NCBI GenBank assembly: GCA_945948555.1
Contig: CAMFBM010000018.1
Span: forward strand, 1-46,283
Source: an uncultured Bacteroidales bacterium
Lineage (GTDB): Bacteria; Bacteroidota; Bacteroidia; Bacteroidales; UBA932
DNA: 46,283 nt
Direction of reading: 5' to 3'
Below the pieces are notes generated by a model. The model was not told the DNA's origin, did not search any database, and worked only from the letters and a program-made list of their open reading frames with translations. Below are positions 24,372-32,971 of this stretch, piece by piece. The first letter of the stretch is position 1. The number at the start of each line of letters is the position of its first letter. The translations under genes were made by a program, and so were the position numbers.

Positions 24372-25640
24372 CTACATCCCCGCAATGGCAGGTTTGATCA
24401 GACCGAAGATGATGTAGGCTACCACGAGGGTTACCACGATGTTGAAGGTCTGGGCGGTCAGGAAGGCGGCAAGAGGCTTGCGGTTTTCCTTGCTGAAGAT
24501 TTCCCTGAAACGGGTCTCGAGGCCGATGCAGACGAAAGCTATGCTGAAGAGGGTGTTCTGGAAGCCCTTTGTGACCTTGCCTACGGCCTTGGCGGTCTCA
24601 GTCTCGAAGCAGAAGCTGAAGACGAGGGAAGCGAGGATGAATCCCACCACGAATTTAGGGAAGCGGTCCCAGATGAGGCCCAGGGTCGGTTTCTCCTGTC
24701 CGTTCTTCTTGTCTCCAACGCCCTGGTAGGTCCACATCAGAGAGATGATGAATGCGGCCAGTCCCAGAAGCACATTCTGCGAGGATTTCACAATCACGGC
24801 CGTCTGGGCTGCGGTGTCACCGTGACCGTGGTCTGCGAGTGTGCCTGCGGCTGCAACTGCTCCGGTCGTGTCGATTGTTCCTCCGAGCCAGGCTCCGGTC
24901 ACCTCAGGCGAGAGGTTCATCAGGCCGGCAAGCCACGGAAGGATGTACATCATCGGAATTGCAATGATCAGTACGAGGGAAATCACGTAGGAAAGTTTCT
25001 TGTTGTCACCCTTGATGACTCCGCAGGTGGCTATTGCAGCGGACACTCCGCAGATGGAAACCGCGCTTGAAAGCATCGTCCTCATCTCGGGGTCCACATT
25101 CATCTTCTTGCCCACCCACCAGGCGAAATACCAGACCGAGAACACCACAATCAGGGACTGCACGAGGCCGTAGGCTCCCGACTTCATCACTTCGGAAAAG
25201 AGGATGGTAGAACCCAGGCAGATAATGCCTATCTTGATGTAGAATTCACTCTGGACTGCCGCCTTCATCCATTCAGGAAGCCTGAAGCAATTGCTGATCA
25301 GAAGGCCGAGTATGACTGCGAAGAAAACTGACTCGAAGCCGAATTCCTTGACCACAGGGATGTTTGCAAGGAGCTGTGCGCAGAGGGTCAGGGCGAAGAT
25401 AATCAGCAGCGAAAGCGGGATCCACTTGAGAGGTCTGCCGAGGACCGCAGAAGTCACCATCGTGAGCACGAGCACGAAAAGATACATATAACCTGCTGAC
25501 AGCCAATCATTGACCGAAGTCAGAGTTTTAGGCATTCTCGGCATCAGGTCAGGAAAGAAGGCTGCAAGGGCGAGTATTACGGCACCTGCAAAAACAATGA
25601 TCCAATCTTCAGATGTGAATTGCTTTATCCAATTTTTCAT
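24372..25640 (-). CDS. YeiH/UPF0324 family putative sulfate exporter
   Basis: A 422-residue inner-membrane protein of the YeiH (Cons_hypoth698) family, annotated by similarity as putative sulfate exporters; experimental support for the substrate is thin. Seen: about ten hydrophobic segments, ICGVSAAIATCGVIKG (about 195-210) and the repeat-like GAWLGGTIDTTGAVAAAG (about 250-267), both hallmarks of the family. It stands alone, divergent from the CpXC gene. The leader of about 65 nt contains a small inverted repeat (AGACTC with GAGTCT at 25664-25687), which could be regulatory. Confidence 0.88.
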   Translation of the reverse strand: MKNWIKQFTSEDWIIVFAGAVILALAAFFPDLMPRMPKTLTSVNDWLSAGYMYLFVLVLTMVTSAVLGRPLKWIPLSLLIIFALTLCAQLLANIPVVKEFGFESVFFAVILGLLISNCFRLPEWMKAAVQSEFYIKIGIICLGSTILFSEVMKSGAYGLVQSLIVVFSVWYFAWWVGKKMNVDPEMRTMLSSAVSICGVSAAIATCGVIKGDNKKLSYVISLVLIIAIPMMYILPWLAGLMNLSPEVTGAWLGGTIDTTGAVAAAGTLADHGHGDTAAQTAVIVKSSQNVLLGLAAFIISLMWTYQGVGDKKNGQEKPTLGLIWDRFPKFVVGFILASLVFSFCFETETAKAVGKVTKGFQNTLFSIAFVCIGLETRFREIFSKENRKPLAAFLTAQTFNIVVTLVVAYIIFGLIKPAIAGM

Positions 25641-25706
25641 TTTGACTTAGGTTTAAATACACAAGACTCTCAGCAAAACGGAGTCTGAAAAATTCACAAA
25701 ACAGGG

Positions 25707-25714
25707 CAAAGATA
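25707..25714 (-). promoter_or_regulatory. -7 element of the YeiH-family gene
   Basis: The minus strand reads TATCTTTG, a match to TAnnTTTG, 66 nt before the ATG. Confidence 0.5.
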
Positions 25715-25780
25715 TGTTTTTATGACCTAAAAAACAAATAGGGAGGCGGACGCCCCTGCCAAAGGTCGGAGGAATTATAT

Positions 25781-25788
25781 TATATTTG
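25781..25788 (+). promoter_or_regulatory. -7 element of the CpXC gene
   Basis: TATATTTG lies 26 nt before the ATG at 25815. The leader that follows repeats ATTCAATATT. Confidence 0.55.
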
Positions 25789-25814
25789 CGGAATATTCAA
25801 TATTCAATATTAAT

Positions 25815-26471
25815 ATGTCAATCATCAACGAAGGAATGGCCGCCTGCCCGCAATGCGGCAACCGGAACACGATAAAGGTTTACAGAAGCATCAATGTCGC
25901 AGACAACCCCGAGCTGAAGGAAAAGGTGAAGGACGGCTCTCTCTTTCTGTGGGAGTGCCCTCATTGCGGAAAGGTGAATCTTGCGAAATATGAAACACTG
26001 TACCACGACCCCGCCGGGAAGCTGATGGTCTGGCTCATCCCGGACGATTCCGTTTCGGAAACTCAGATGAAGGCCATCGAGAACCACACCAAGGCTATGG
26101 GAGATTACACTCTGAGGACGGTCTCGGATATGGGCAGCCTGATGGAGAAAGTCCTGATTCACGATGCCGCCCTTGACGATGTGGTAATTGAGATGTGCAA
26201 ATATGTAACAAAGATGGAAATGGCCTCGAAGGCCGGTTCGCAGCAGGCTGCACAGGAGCTGATGAACTCCACATTCCATTTCTTCAGGCTAAACGGAGAA
26301 GACGGGACCATTACCTTTATGTACCCAGGGAACGGACAGATGGTCAGGGTTGACATCGGCTGCAATGTCTATGAGGACGCAGAGGGCATCCTTCAGAGGA
26401 ATCCTCACGTCAGGCCGGAACCGGGCTTCGCCAGAATTGACGCGGGGTGGCTCTCTGAAAGAATCAGGTAA
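25815..26471 (+). CDS. CpXC-domain zinc-ribbon protein
   Basis: A 218-residue cytosolic protein with the CpXC arrangement: two cysteine pairs, CPQCGN (residues 11-16) and WECPHCGKVN (about 46-55), that should bind a zinc ion, followed by a conserved domain of unknown function. CpXC proteins are uncharacterised. It is a monocistronic gene with its own promoter and ends in a shared terminator with galK, which converges on it. Confidence 0.8.
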   Translation: MSIINEGMAACPQCGNRNTIKVYRSINVADNPELKEKVKDGSLFLWECPHCGKVNLAKYETLYHDPAGKLMVWLIPDDSVSETQMKAIENHTKAMGDYTLRTVSDMGSLMEKVLIHDAALDDVVIEMCKYVTKMEMASKAGSQQAAQELMNSTFHFFRLNGEDGTITFMYPGNGQMVRVDIGCNVYEDAEGILQRNPHVRPEPGFARIDAGWLSERIR

Positions 26472-26507
26472 AATCCATAATCCACCGCATAGTTCGCATA
26501 AACACAA

Positions 26508-26542
26508 AACCACCCCAAGTCCGAAACGGATCGGGAGTGGTT
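26508..26542. terminator. Hairpin between CpXC gene and galK
   Basis: AACCACCCC and GGGaGTGGTT pair, with an inner TCCG/CGGA stem around AAA. It lies between two convergent genes and can serve both. Confidence 0.6.
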
Positions 26543-26574
26543 CACAAATTTTCGGGGAAACCCCTTAAAAGCCT

Positions 26575-27711
26575 TTATTCCAGCTTGCGGGCACCATCGC
26601 TGATGACAACGTCAATCACGACAGGTTCGTGGCCGTATTTGGCTGCAAATGCCTCTTTTGCCTTTGCAATGAAGCCTTCGTAGAGTTCTTCCTTGACGAG
26701 GTTGATGGTGCATCCTCCGAAGCCGCCGCCCATTATGCGGGAACCGGTTACGCCGCATTCTTTTGCGACAGTGGCAAGGAAGTCAAGCTCCTCGCAGGAA
26801 ACTTCATAGTCCTTGGACATTCCCCAGTGGGTCTCGTACATACGTGCTCCAACTGTCTCGTAATCACCTTTCTGGAGAGCGTCGCAGACATCCAGGACGC
26901 GTTGTTCCTCGCCAATCACGTAACGGGCCCTCATATAGTCCTCTTCAGAAATCCGATCCTTGATTGCATCAAGCTGCTCCATTGTGGCTCCGCGCAGGAA
27001 CTCCTGGCCGAGAACCTTTGCAACCCTCTCGCAGGAAGCCCTTCTGTCATTGTAAGGAGAGCCCACAAGTTCGTGTTTTACCTTTGAGTTGAGAAGAACG
27101 AGCTTGTAGCCGTACTTGCCAGGATCGAACGGGAAATACTCGAATTCCATCGAACGGCAGTCAAGCCTCATCAGGTTGCCCTTCTTGCCGAAAACGGAAG
27201 CGAACTGGTCCATTATTCCGCAGTTGACACCGCAGTAGTTGTGCTCAGTGCTCTGTCCGATTCTTGCAAGCTCGAACTTGTCGATTCCAAGGTCGAAAAG
27301 ATAGTTCAATGCAAAAGCGAAAGTGCTCTCCAACGCCGCTGAAGACGACATACCTGCTCCAAGAGGAACATCACCTGCAAAAACAGTGTTGAAACCTGCA
27401 ATCTTGCCTCCCCTCTTGATGATTTCACGGCAGACTCCGAAGACATACCTTGCCCAGCTCTGAGCCGGAGCATCCTCCTCATTCAGGCCGAACTCACAAT
27501 ACTCGTCAAGGTCAAGGGCAAAGGCCCGTACCTTTGAAGTACCGTTCAACTTGATTTCGGCAATAATTCCCTTGTCGATTGCTCCAGGGAATACGAAACC
27601 TCCATTGTAGTCCGTGTGTTCACCAATCAAATTTATTCGTCCTGCGGACGCAAAAAAATCACCCTCTTCATTGAACAGGGTTCTGAATTTCTCAGCGATT
27701 CTGTTTTTCAT
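26575..27711 (-). CDS. galK: Galactokinase
   Basis: GHMP-family kinase that converts galactose to galactose-1-phosphate with ATP, first step of the Leloir pathway. 378 residues, normal length. Seen: the galactokinase signature GRINLIGEHTDYNGG (24-38), the GHMP ATP-binding motif PLGAGMSSSAALE (about 118-130) and the C-terminal GGGFGGCTIN. It stands alone; no galT, galM or galactose transporter gene is adjacent. The promoter is a clear -33/-7 pair. Confidence 0.96.
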   Translation of the reverse strand: MKNRIAEKFRTLFNEEGDFFASAGRINLIGEHTDYNGGFVFPGAIDKGIIAEIKLNGTSKVRAFALDLDEYCEFGLNEEDAPAQSWARYVFGVCREIIKRGGKIAGFNTVFAGDVPLGAGMSSSAALESTFAFALNYLFDLGIDKFELARIGQSTEHNYCGVNCGIMDQFASVFGKKGNLMRLDCRSMEFEYFPFDPGKYGYKLVLLNSKVKHELVGSPYNDRRASCERVAKVLGQEFLRGATMEQLDAIKDRISEEDYMRARYVIGEEQRVLDVCDALQKGDYETVGARMYETHWGMSKDYEVSCEELDFLATVAKECGVTGSRIMGGGFGGCTINLVKEELYEGFIAKAKEAFAAKYGHEPVVIDVVISDGARKLE

Positions 27712-27763
27712 AAAAAATATCGGTTATTGTTGTTTTTCCGTGTCAAAAAATTTTTTGCGACCT

Positions 27764-27795
27764 CAAATATATCAATTAAAGCCATATTTCGCAAA
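27764..27795 (-). promoter_or_regulatory. galK promoter
   Basis: Minus strand: TTTG (27795-27792) then 20 nt then TATATTTG (27771-27764), a near-ideal Bacteroidota promoter, 52 nt before the galK ATG. Confidence 0.65.
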
Positions 27796-27804
27796 TAAAA
27801 CATT

Positions 27805-28746
27805 TCAGAAACTCAGCACGACAGGGCAATGGTCACTCACTCCTCCGGCATAACGTGGTCCGACATAGGTTCTTAAAGGTTTCTCCCCTCCGTGCTTGCG
27901 GTCAGGTGTCATCAGAAAAGGCGGCCGGAGTATCTCCATTGAGCATTCCGAAGCCATCTCGCACGGAACAAAGAACATATCGATCAGTTCCCAGCGTCCC
28001 TCAAACCTGATTGTACCCCGGTCGCGAAACTTCCTGTCAGAAGCCATATTCACCATCCCGGCGCGTTCCATCATCCCTGTCACAGGACTTTCGGGACCAT
28101 CATTAAAATCCCCCATCGCCACCACGACGGATGAAGGGTCGCAGAGACGCAATGAATCACAGATGTCCCTGAGCCGCGATGCGGCAGCCATTCTCCCGGG
28201 AAGTGAATTCTTCACTCCACCGTATTTCGAAGGATGATGATTGACGAGATAATGGTATATCGAACCGTCTGAGGTGCGTCTGAGCGTAACAAGAAGAATA
28301 TCCCTCGTCTTCAGACATATTCCCGAAGTGTCAAGAATATGAAAAGGTTTTGAATCTTCAAGAACATATAAATCAGACCTGTATATGAGAGCAACGTCAA
28401 TGCCTCTGGGGTCAGGAGATTCGTGGTGAACATAACGGTAAGGAGTCTTGTCAAGGATGGTGGATTTCAGGATTGAACGCACTGCGAAGGCATTCTCCAC
28501 CTCGGCGAAGCCTATTACATCAGGAAGGGAACCGTAAACCCCGGAAGTCCAGAGAACTGTTTTGGCAATGGCGTTACATTTGGTGTAGAACCGGTTTTTT
28601 GTCCAATGTCTCTGTCCTGAAGGGGAAAATTCGGTGTCTGAAGCACTTGAACCGTCATCCCGGAAGTCAAAGAAATTCTCCAGATTCCAGAACATCACAA
28701 GGATGACTGGAAGGGCGAGAAATATATGTCTGATATTCATAAGCAT
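27805..28746 (-). CDS. Endonuclease/exonuclease/phosphatase family protein
   Basis: A 313-residue protein of the EEP (DNase I-like) superfamily. Seen: a hydrophobic N-terminus (about residues 6-20) running directly into the conserved first strand VMFWNLENFFD, the catalytic Glu in GFAEVEN, YVHHESPDPRGIDVALIYR, a VNHHPSKYGG block, the MGDFND motif and the terminal SDHCPV. The full catalytic set is present. The substrate could be nucleic acid, a phosphoinositide-like lipid or another phosphoester; the signal-like N-terminus suggests an envelope location. ATGs at 28746 and 28740 are both possible; the longer frame from 28785 runs back into the ychF promoter region. Confidence 0.82.
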   Translation of the reverse strand: MLMNIRHIFLALPVILVMFWNLENFFDFRDDGSSASDTEFSPSGQRHWTKNRFYTKCNAIAKTVLWTSGVYGSLPDVIGFAEVENAFAVRSILKSTILDKTPYRYVHHESPDPRGIDVALIYRSDLYVLEDSKPFHILDTSGICLKTRDILLVTLRRTSDGSIYHYLVNHHPSKYGGVKNSLPGRMAAASRLRDICDSLRLCDPSSVVVAMGDFNDGPESPVTGMMERAGMVNMASDRKFRDRGTIRFEGRWELIDMFFVPCEMASECSMEILRPPFLMTPDRKHGGEKPLRTYVGPRYAGGVSDHCPVVLSF

Positions 28747-28764
28747 ATATATTTTTATTTTTTG

Positions 28765-28772
28765 TACCTTTG
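28765..28772 (+). promoter_or_regulatory. -7 element of ychF
   Basis: TACCTTTG matches TAnnTTTG, 28 nt before the ATG at 28801, and rules out the earlier in-frame start near 28726. Confidence 0.55.
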
Positions 28773-28800
28773 CCGCCTGATTCATCTAAACATAGTAGAA

Positions 28801-29904
28801 ATGTCATTGAAATGCGGTATAGTCGGACTTCCGAACGTCGGTAAATCCACTCTTTTCAACTGTATAAGCTCCGGCAAGGCTCAGAGCGCAAACTTCCCTT
28901 TCTGCACCATCGAGCCCAATGTAGGTTCAACAATCGTCCCTGACAGGAGGCTTGAGGAACTTGAGAAACTCTGCAACCCGAAGAGGGTCGTCCCGGCCAC
29001 AGTGGAGATTGTGGACATAGCAGGTCTCGTGAAAGGCGCAAGCCGTGGAGAAGGTCTTGGAAACCAATTTCTTGCAAACATCAGGGAGACTGATGCGATC
29101 CTGCACGTACTAAGGTGCTTTGACGACCCGAACATCGTTCACGTCGACGGGAGCGTCAATCCTGTCAGGGACAAGGAAGTCATTGACCTCGAACTCCAGC
29201 TCAAGGACCTGGAGACAGTGGAAAACCGCCTTGCCAAAGTCCAGAAACAGGCTATGGCTGGGGGTGACAAATCAGCCAAAAGACTGCTGGAACTCCTGCT
29301 CAGGTACAAGGAGGTGCTGGAGCAGGGAAAATCCTGCCGAAGCGTCCATCTTGACAATCCGGAGGACATCCAGCTGGCAAGGGAACTTTTCCTGCTGACC
29401 AACAAGCCGATTATGTACGTCTGCAATGTGGACGAAGCATCGGCTGCTAACGGCAATGCCTACGTTGACCAGGTCAGGGAAGCAGTCAGGGACGAGAATG
29501 CGGAAATACTCATCATCGCCGCGAGAACCGAGGCTGAGATAGCCGAATTCGAGACCTACGAGGAAAGGCATATGTTCCTTGAAGAGATGGGCCTTGAGGA
29601 GTCCGGAGTGGTGAGACTCATCCAGAAGGCATACTCCCTGCTGAACCTTCAGACATTCTTCACCGCCGGAGCTGACGAGTGCCGTGCCTGGACAATCAAC
29701 AAGGGAGACAAGGCCCCGAAAGCCGCAGGTGTCATACACACGGATTTCGAGAAGGGCTTCATCAGGGCTGAAGTCATCAAATACAACGATTTCATAGAGC
29801 TCAAGTCAGAGGCGGCGTGCCGTGCCGCCGGAAAACTGGGCATCGAGGGAAAGGACTATGTCGTTCAGGATGGCGACATTATGCATTTCCTCTTCAATGT
29901 CTAG
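28801..29904 (+). CDS. ychF: Redox-regulated ATPase YchF (Obg-related)
   Basis: Universal Obg-family P-loop protein (OLA1 in eukaryotes) that prefers ATP, binds ribosomes and acts in stress responses. 367 residues. Seen: G1 GLPNVGKS (9-16), the G3 block VDIAGLVKGASRGEGLGN, the altered G4 motif CNVDE in place of NKxD (which explains the ATP preference), and the C-terminal TGS domain ending GDIMHFLFNV. The start MSLKCGIVGLP at 28801 is the family start. A tandem repeat and a strong terminator follow. Confidence 0.96.
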   Translation: MSLKCGIVGLPNVGKSTLFNCISSGKAQSANFPFCTIEPNVGSTIVPDRRLEELEKLCNPKRVVPATVEIVDIAGLVKGASRGEGLGNQFLANIRETDAILHVLRCFDDPNIVHVDGSVNPVRDKEVIDLELQLKDLETVENRLAKVQKQAMAGGDKSAKRLLELLLRYKEVLEQGKSCRSVHLDNPEDIQLARELFLLTNKPIMYVCNVDEASAANGNAYVDQVREAVRDENAEILIIAARTEAEIAEFETYEERHMFLEEMGLEESGVVRLIQKAYSLLNLQTFFTAGADECRAWTINKGDKAPKAAGVIHTDFEKGFIRAEVIKYNDFIELKSEAACRAAGKLGIEGKDYVVQDGDIMHFLFNV

Positions 29905-29912
29905 ATTCCCTC

Positions 29913-29972
29913 ATTCCCGGCCTGACTCATTCCAAATTCCCGGCATGACTCATTCCCAATTCCCGGCATGAC
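29913..29972. repeat. 23-bp tandem repeat after ychF
   Basis: Two and a half copies of ATTCCCGGCATGACTCATTC plus three bases, at 29913-29935, 29936-29958 and a partial at 29959-29972, nearly identical, in non-coding DNA. Confidence 0.75.
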
Positions 29973-29994
29973 CGGAAATGACAAAGTAAAAACA

Positions 29995-30030
29995 AAAAAA
30001 CCGTGTACAGAAATTTGTACACGGTTTTTT
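29995..30030. terminator. Intrinsic terminator (bidirectional)
   Basis: CCGTGTACA (30001-30009) and TGTACACGG (30016-30024) form a perfect 9-bp stem with a 6-nt loop, flanked by an A-run and a T-run that extend the pairing by six bases. It can end ychF on the plus strand and the ppiD-side transcript on the minus strand. Confidence 0.85.
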
Positions 30031-30046
30031 GTTAACCTTTCATATT

Positions 30047-30170
30047 GATAAATTAAATATAAAGAGTGAGTTCAAGGCGCAGGTTGAAGTTAAATACCGC
30101 AGCAACCTGATGGTTGTGAGGATTTTAACGAGACCTGTAACGCAGAAATCGCCTTTAGATTTAATTTATC
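30047..30170. repeat. 124-bp inverted-repeat element (MITE-like or long palindrome)
   Basis: The outer arms GATAAATTAAATATAAAG (30047-30064) and 30153-30170 are complementary at 17 of 18 positions. Inside, nested complementary blocks continue inwards in order: GGCG (30076) with CGCC (30150), AGGT (30081) with ACCT (30133), GTTAAA (30089) with TTTAAC (30124), CAACC (30103) with GGTTG (30112). The whole can fold into one long interrupted hairpin. It ends 2 nt from the stop codon of the ppiD-like gene. Confidence 0.75.
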
Positions 30171-30172
30171 TA

Positions 30173-32266
30173 TTAATAGAAGCGGGCGCGATTGTCAACC
30201 ACCACATCATTATCCATCATAGCCGGCAGCAGCATATTGAGGCTGTACTGCGACATCTGTGAACTGCGAAGCTTGGCATCATCCTCAGTAAAGAAAGAGC
30301 CTGTGTCGTGGTCGGTAACCTTGTAAACATACACTCCGTAGGAACCGGCGAGAGGTGCATTGATGACACCCGGCTCGGCAACTGAAACAGCACCGATGAA
30401 CTTAGGATCAAGACCCTGTGAGGTCAGTGATGCGAAAGTGATGTTTTCCTTGGTGCTTACTGTGGTACCAAGAGCCTCTGCAATTGCCTGCATGCTTCCG
30501 AGACCTTCGATCTTTTCAGCAATCTCAGCAGCCTTCTTCTCCCCAGCCTTCTCCATATAAAGCATATTCTTGATTGAAGGAGCGACAGTCTCTACAGGAG
30601 TGTAACCCTCCTTGTGAATATCCTTGAGGGCAACGACGAAGAAATAGTTGCTGCCGACTGTAATGATGTCGGAAACCTTACCTTTCTTTGCCTCGAAAGC
30701 CCAGCGGGTAATCTCCTTTGTGTGGTCTATGGACCCAAGACGTGAGTTGCTTTCAAGCATATTGTTCACCGGATGGGCGTAGAGACCGAGGGTGTCAACG
30801 GCAGCCTTGAATGTCTCATACTTACCTGCAGCCTTTGAAGCAAGGATATTGGCCTGTGAATAATAGTCGTTGTAAGTTGCCTTTGAAGGTGTGATTTCCT
30901 TCTTGAAGATTGCAACCTTCTTCTTCTCAACAGGTTTTGTCCTTTCAGTAACCTCAACTATGTGCTTTCCGTACTGTGTGTCGAGGGTGAAGATTGTGTT
31001 CTGCTTTGCAGTCATGACAGACTCCATTCCCGGAATCATGTAAGACTGTGTCATCCAGCCGATGTCACCCCTCTGAGGTACATTCGGGTTGTTGTCTGCC
31101 GAATAGAGGGCTGCAACATTTGCAAAAGTGTCCTTCTTGTTCCTGAGAACAGTAACAAGGCTGTCAGCAAGGCTCTCGTCAGCACCCTGAAGCAGGATGT
31201 GTCTTACATAGACTGAATCAGGAATGTTCTGAACGTCAAGAATCCTGGCTGCATAGAAGACATTATCTTCCTTGTAAAGAGGGGAAACGGTCTGTTTTGA
31301 GTCACCGAACACGAAATCGTTCACATTGCGTGAAACAGTGTTGAGCTCACCTGCCTTGTAGTAATAGTCGGAATACTGGCTGTCGGAATTCTTCAGAAGG
31401 AAACTCTTGACATTCTGTTCGACTGCAAACTCAGAATGAAGTTCATTCGCCTTCACTGTTGCCTCGGTGATGTCATCCGCTGAAGGTTTTACCTCGAACA
31501 CCACATACTCGATGTCACGGCTTGCCTGCTGCTTGTAGAATTTCTTGTGCTTCTTGTAATAATCCCTGATTTCCCCGTCACTTACGACAACTGTGGAATC
31601 CTGAGCGTAACCGAAAGGAACCATTACGAATTCCACGTCAGTAGTGGCATTGTTCTCATCCATCTGCCTTGCAAGCATCAGAGGGTTTGTCAGGTCGCTC
31701 TGGGTGAACAGTGAACCGTACTTTGCATAGAACTGCTGGTTATAGACGGTGTTCTGCAGATAATTCCAGTAAAGCTTGAGATTTCCGGACTCATCACTCT
31801 GCACATTGCGTACGAAATTGCTCACTGCTTCCTTGGAAAAATTGCCGTTTTCGTCAAGGAAGACAGGATTCTGGGCCATGATCGGAGAAAGCAGGTCACC
31901 GGTAGTAAGGGCAAGCATCTCAGAGTCTCCTACCTCTATTCCGGCAGCGCGTGCAGTCTTCACGAAAAGGAACTTGTCAACAAGGGCCTGCCAGGCGGAA
32001 TTCCTGACCATCTCCTGCTGCTGCTCGCTTCCAGCCGCACCTCCTGTGATTATTTCATTGATAGTAGTCATTTTCTCCACGTCCTGCTGGAACTCCTGGT
32101 AAGAGATTGATTTTCCGTTGATTTTACCGACATCATACTTGGATGACATCGATGAGGACACATTCTGGAGAGTAGTCGGATCGATAATGAATGACAACAG
32201 TGCCAAAGCGATGACAACCGTTATCACAATGCCGAACTTAACGCGAATTTTTTCAAGAACCGCCAT
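30173..32266 (-). CDS. PpiD-like peptidylprolyl isomerase (SurA N-terminal/parvulin)
   Basis: A 697-residue membrane-anchored periplasmic folding factor. Seen: a single N-terminal membrane helix (FGIVITVVIALALLSFII, about 11-28), a SurA-like helical chaperone region starting GKINGKSISYQEFQQDVEKM, a parvulin-type rotamase domain (YVRHILLQG to about residue 455, including GDIGWM), and a further C-terminal helical part. It should assist folding of outer-membrane and periplasmic proteins. It is the last gene of the coaX-OMP-TPR-lptC group, 70 nt after lptC. A palindromic element begins 2 nt after the stop. Confidence 0.9.
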   Translation of the reverse strand: MAVLEKIRVKFGIVITVVIALALLSFIIDPTTLQNVSSSMSSKYDVGKINGKSISYQEFQQDVEKMTTINEIITGGAAGSEQQQEMVRNSAWQALVDKFLFVKTARAAGIEVGDSEMLALTTGDLLSPIMAQNPVFLDENGNFSKEAVSNFVRNVQSDESGNLKLYWNYLQNTVYNQQFYAKYGSLFTQSDLTNPLMLARQMDENNATTDVEFVMVPFGYAQDSTVVVSDGEIRDYYKKHKKFYKQQASRDIEYVVFEVKPSADDITEATVKANELHSEFAVEQNVKSFLLKNSDSQYSDYYYKAGELNTVSRNVNDFVFGDSKQTVSPLYKEDNVFYAARILDVQNIPDSVYVRHILLQGADESLADSLVTVLRNKKDTFANVAALYSADNNPNVPQRGDIGWMTQSYMIPGMESVMTAKQNTIFTLDTQYGKHIVEVTERTKPVEKKKVAIFKKEITPSKATYNDYYSQANILASKAAGKYETFKAAVDTLGLYAHPVNNMLESNSRLGSIDHTKEITRWAFEAKKGKVSDIITVGSNYFFVVALKDIHKEGYTPVETVAPSIKNMLYMEKAGEKKAAEIAEKIEGLGSMQAIAEALGTTVSTKENITFASLTSQGLDPKFIGAVSVAEPGVINAPLAGSYGVYVYKVTDHDTGSFFTEDDAKLRSSQMSQYSLNMLLPAMMDNDVVVDNRARFY

Positions 32267-32336
32267 TTTTATGAATATTTATTATTTACAAATCAAATAT
32301 GGGGTGCGAAGATAATAATTTTCAAGCAAATCACCA

Positions 32337-32963
32337 CTATTTTTTTAACAGGGGACCTATAAAATTGGCTGAGTCAATCCTCACCACGGTACTGTCCTGC
32401 TCCAAAAGACCGTAACTGTTGAACGGACGCTTTATGACGGATTCCCTCGCCCTCTGGTCAGATTCCATTCCGTACCCCTGCATCAGTCCGTCAGGAGAAT
32501 ACATCACAACATAACAGTCAGTGTAGAACCTCTCGTTCTTCCTGTCCCAGTAAATAGTGTCGGTCTCCATAGTCTCCTGCTTCATCAGGTTCTTTATGAC
32601 AACGTTCCCGAACGCGGACCAGGTCTCCCTGCCGTCCTTGAATTTCTCGTGCTTCGCATTGTCTGAAACTATGGAAGTTTCCAGCATTCCTTCCTCATTG
32701 TAGGAATACACCTGAAGTCCCTCCGGAAACAATTCGTATGAAAGGGTGTCAGCCTCGTACCTTTCCATCAGGGGGGCCTCCATCCTCATCTGGATGAGTC
32801 CGTTCTCGGTCTGGACCACGAACATTTGGTCAACGGTCTGTACAGGAACGGCCGACAGGTCAAGCTTTCCCGTAGTGTCAAGTTTCCCCTTGCAGGCATA
32901 AACGATGAAAGCAACCGCAGAAGCGGTTGCAATCATCAGTACCTTTCTGAATATCCTGTCCAA
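32337..32963 (-). CDS. lptC: LPS export periplasmic protein LptC
   Basis: LptC takes lipopolysaccharide from the LptBFG transporter and passes it along the periplasmic bridge. 208 residues. Seen: an N-terminal hydrophobic segment ending VYAC (Cys24), which may be a lipobox instead of a plain membrane anchor, then a beta-jellyroll with the LptC/OstA-like pattern (APLMERYEADT, AKHEKFKDGRETWSAFGNVVI, DTIYWDRKNERFYTD). It is 8 nt downstream of the TPR gene. No other lpt gene is in the window. Confidence 0.85.
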   Translation of the reverse strand: MDRIFRKVLMIATASAVAFIVYACKGKLDTTGKLDLSAVPVQTVDQMFVVQTENGLIQMRMEAPLMERYEADTLSYELFPEGLQVYSYNEEGMLETSIVSDNAKHEKFKDGRETWSAFGNVVIKNLMKQETMETDTIYWDRKNERFYTDCYVVMYSPDGLMQGYGMESDQRARESVIKRPFNSYGLLEQDSTVVRIDSANFIGPLLKK

Positions 32964-32971
32964 TCTGCGGA

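Noticed and set aside
24276..25070. A 264-codon plus-strand gene opposite the YeiH-family gene
   Set aside because: It is antisense to clear membrane-protein codons, its composition is Gly/Glu/His-rich as expected of a shadow frame, and it has no family resemblance.
30029..30262. A 77-residue plus-strand gene over the 124-bp palindrome
   Set aside because: The frame starts inside the T-run of the terminator and runs into the ppiD-like gene; openness comes from the palindrome.
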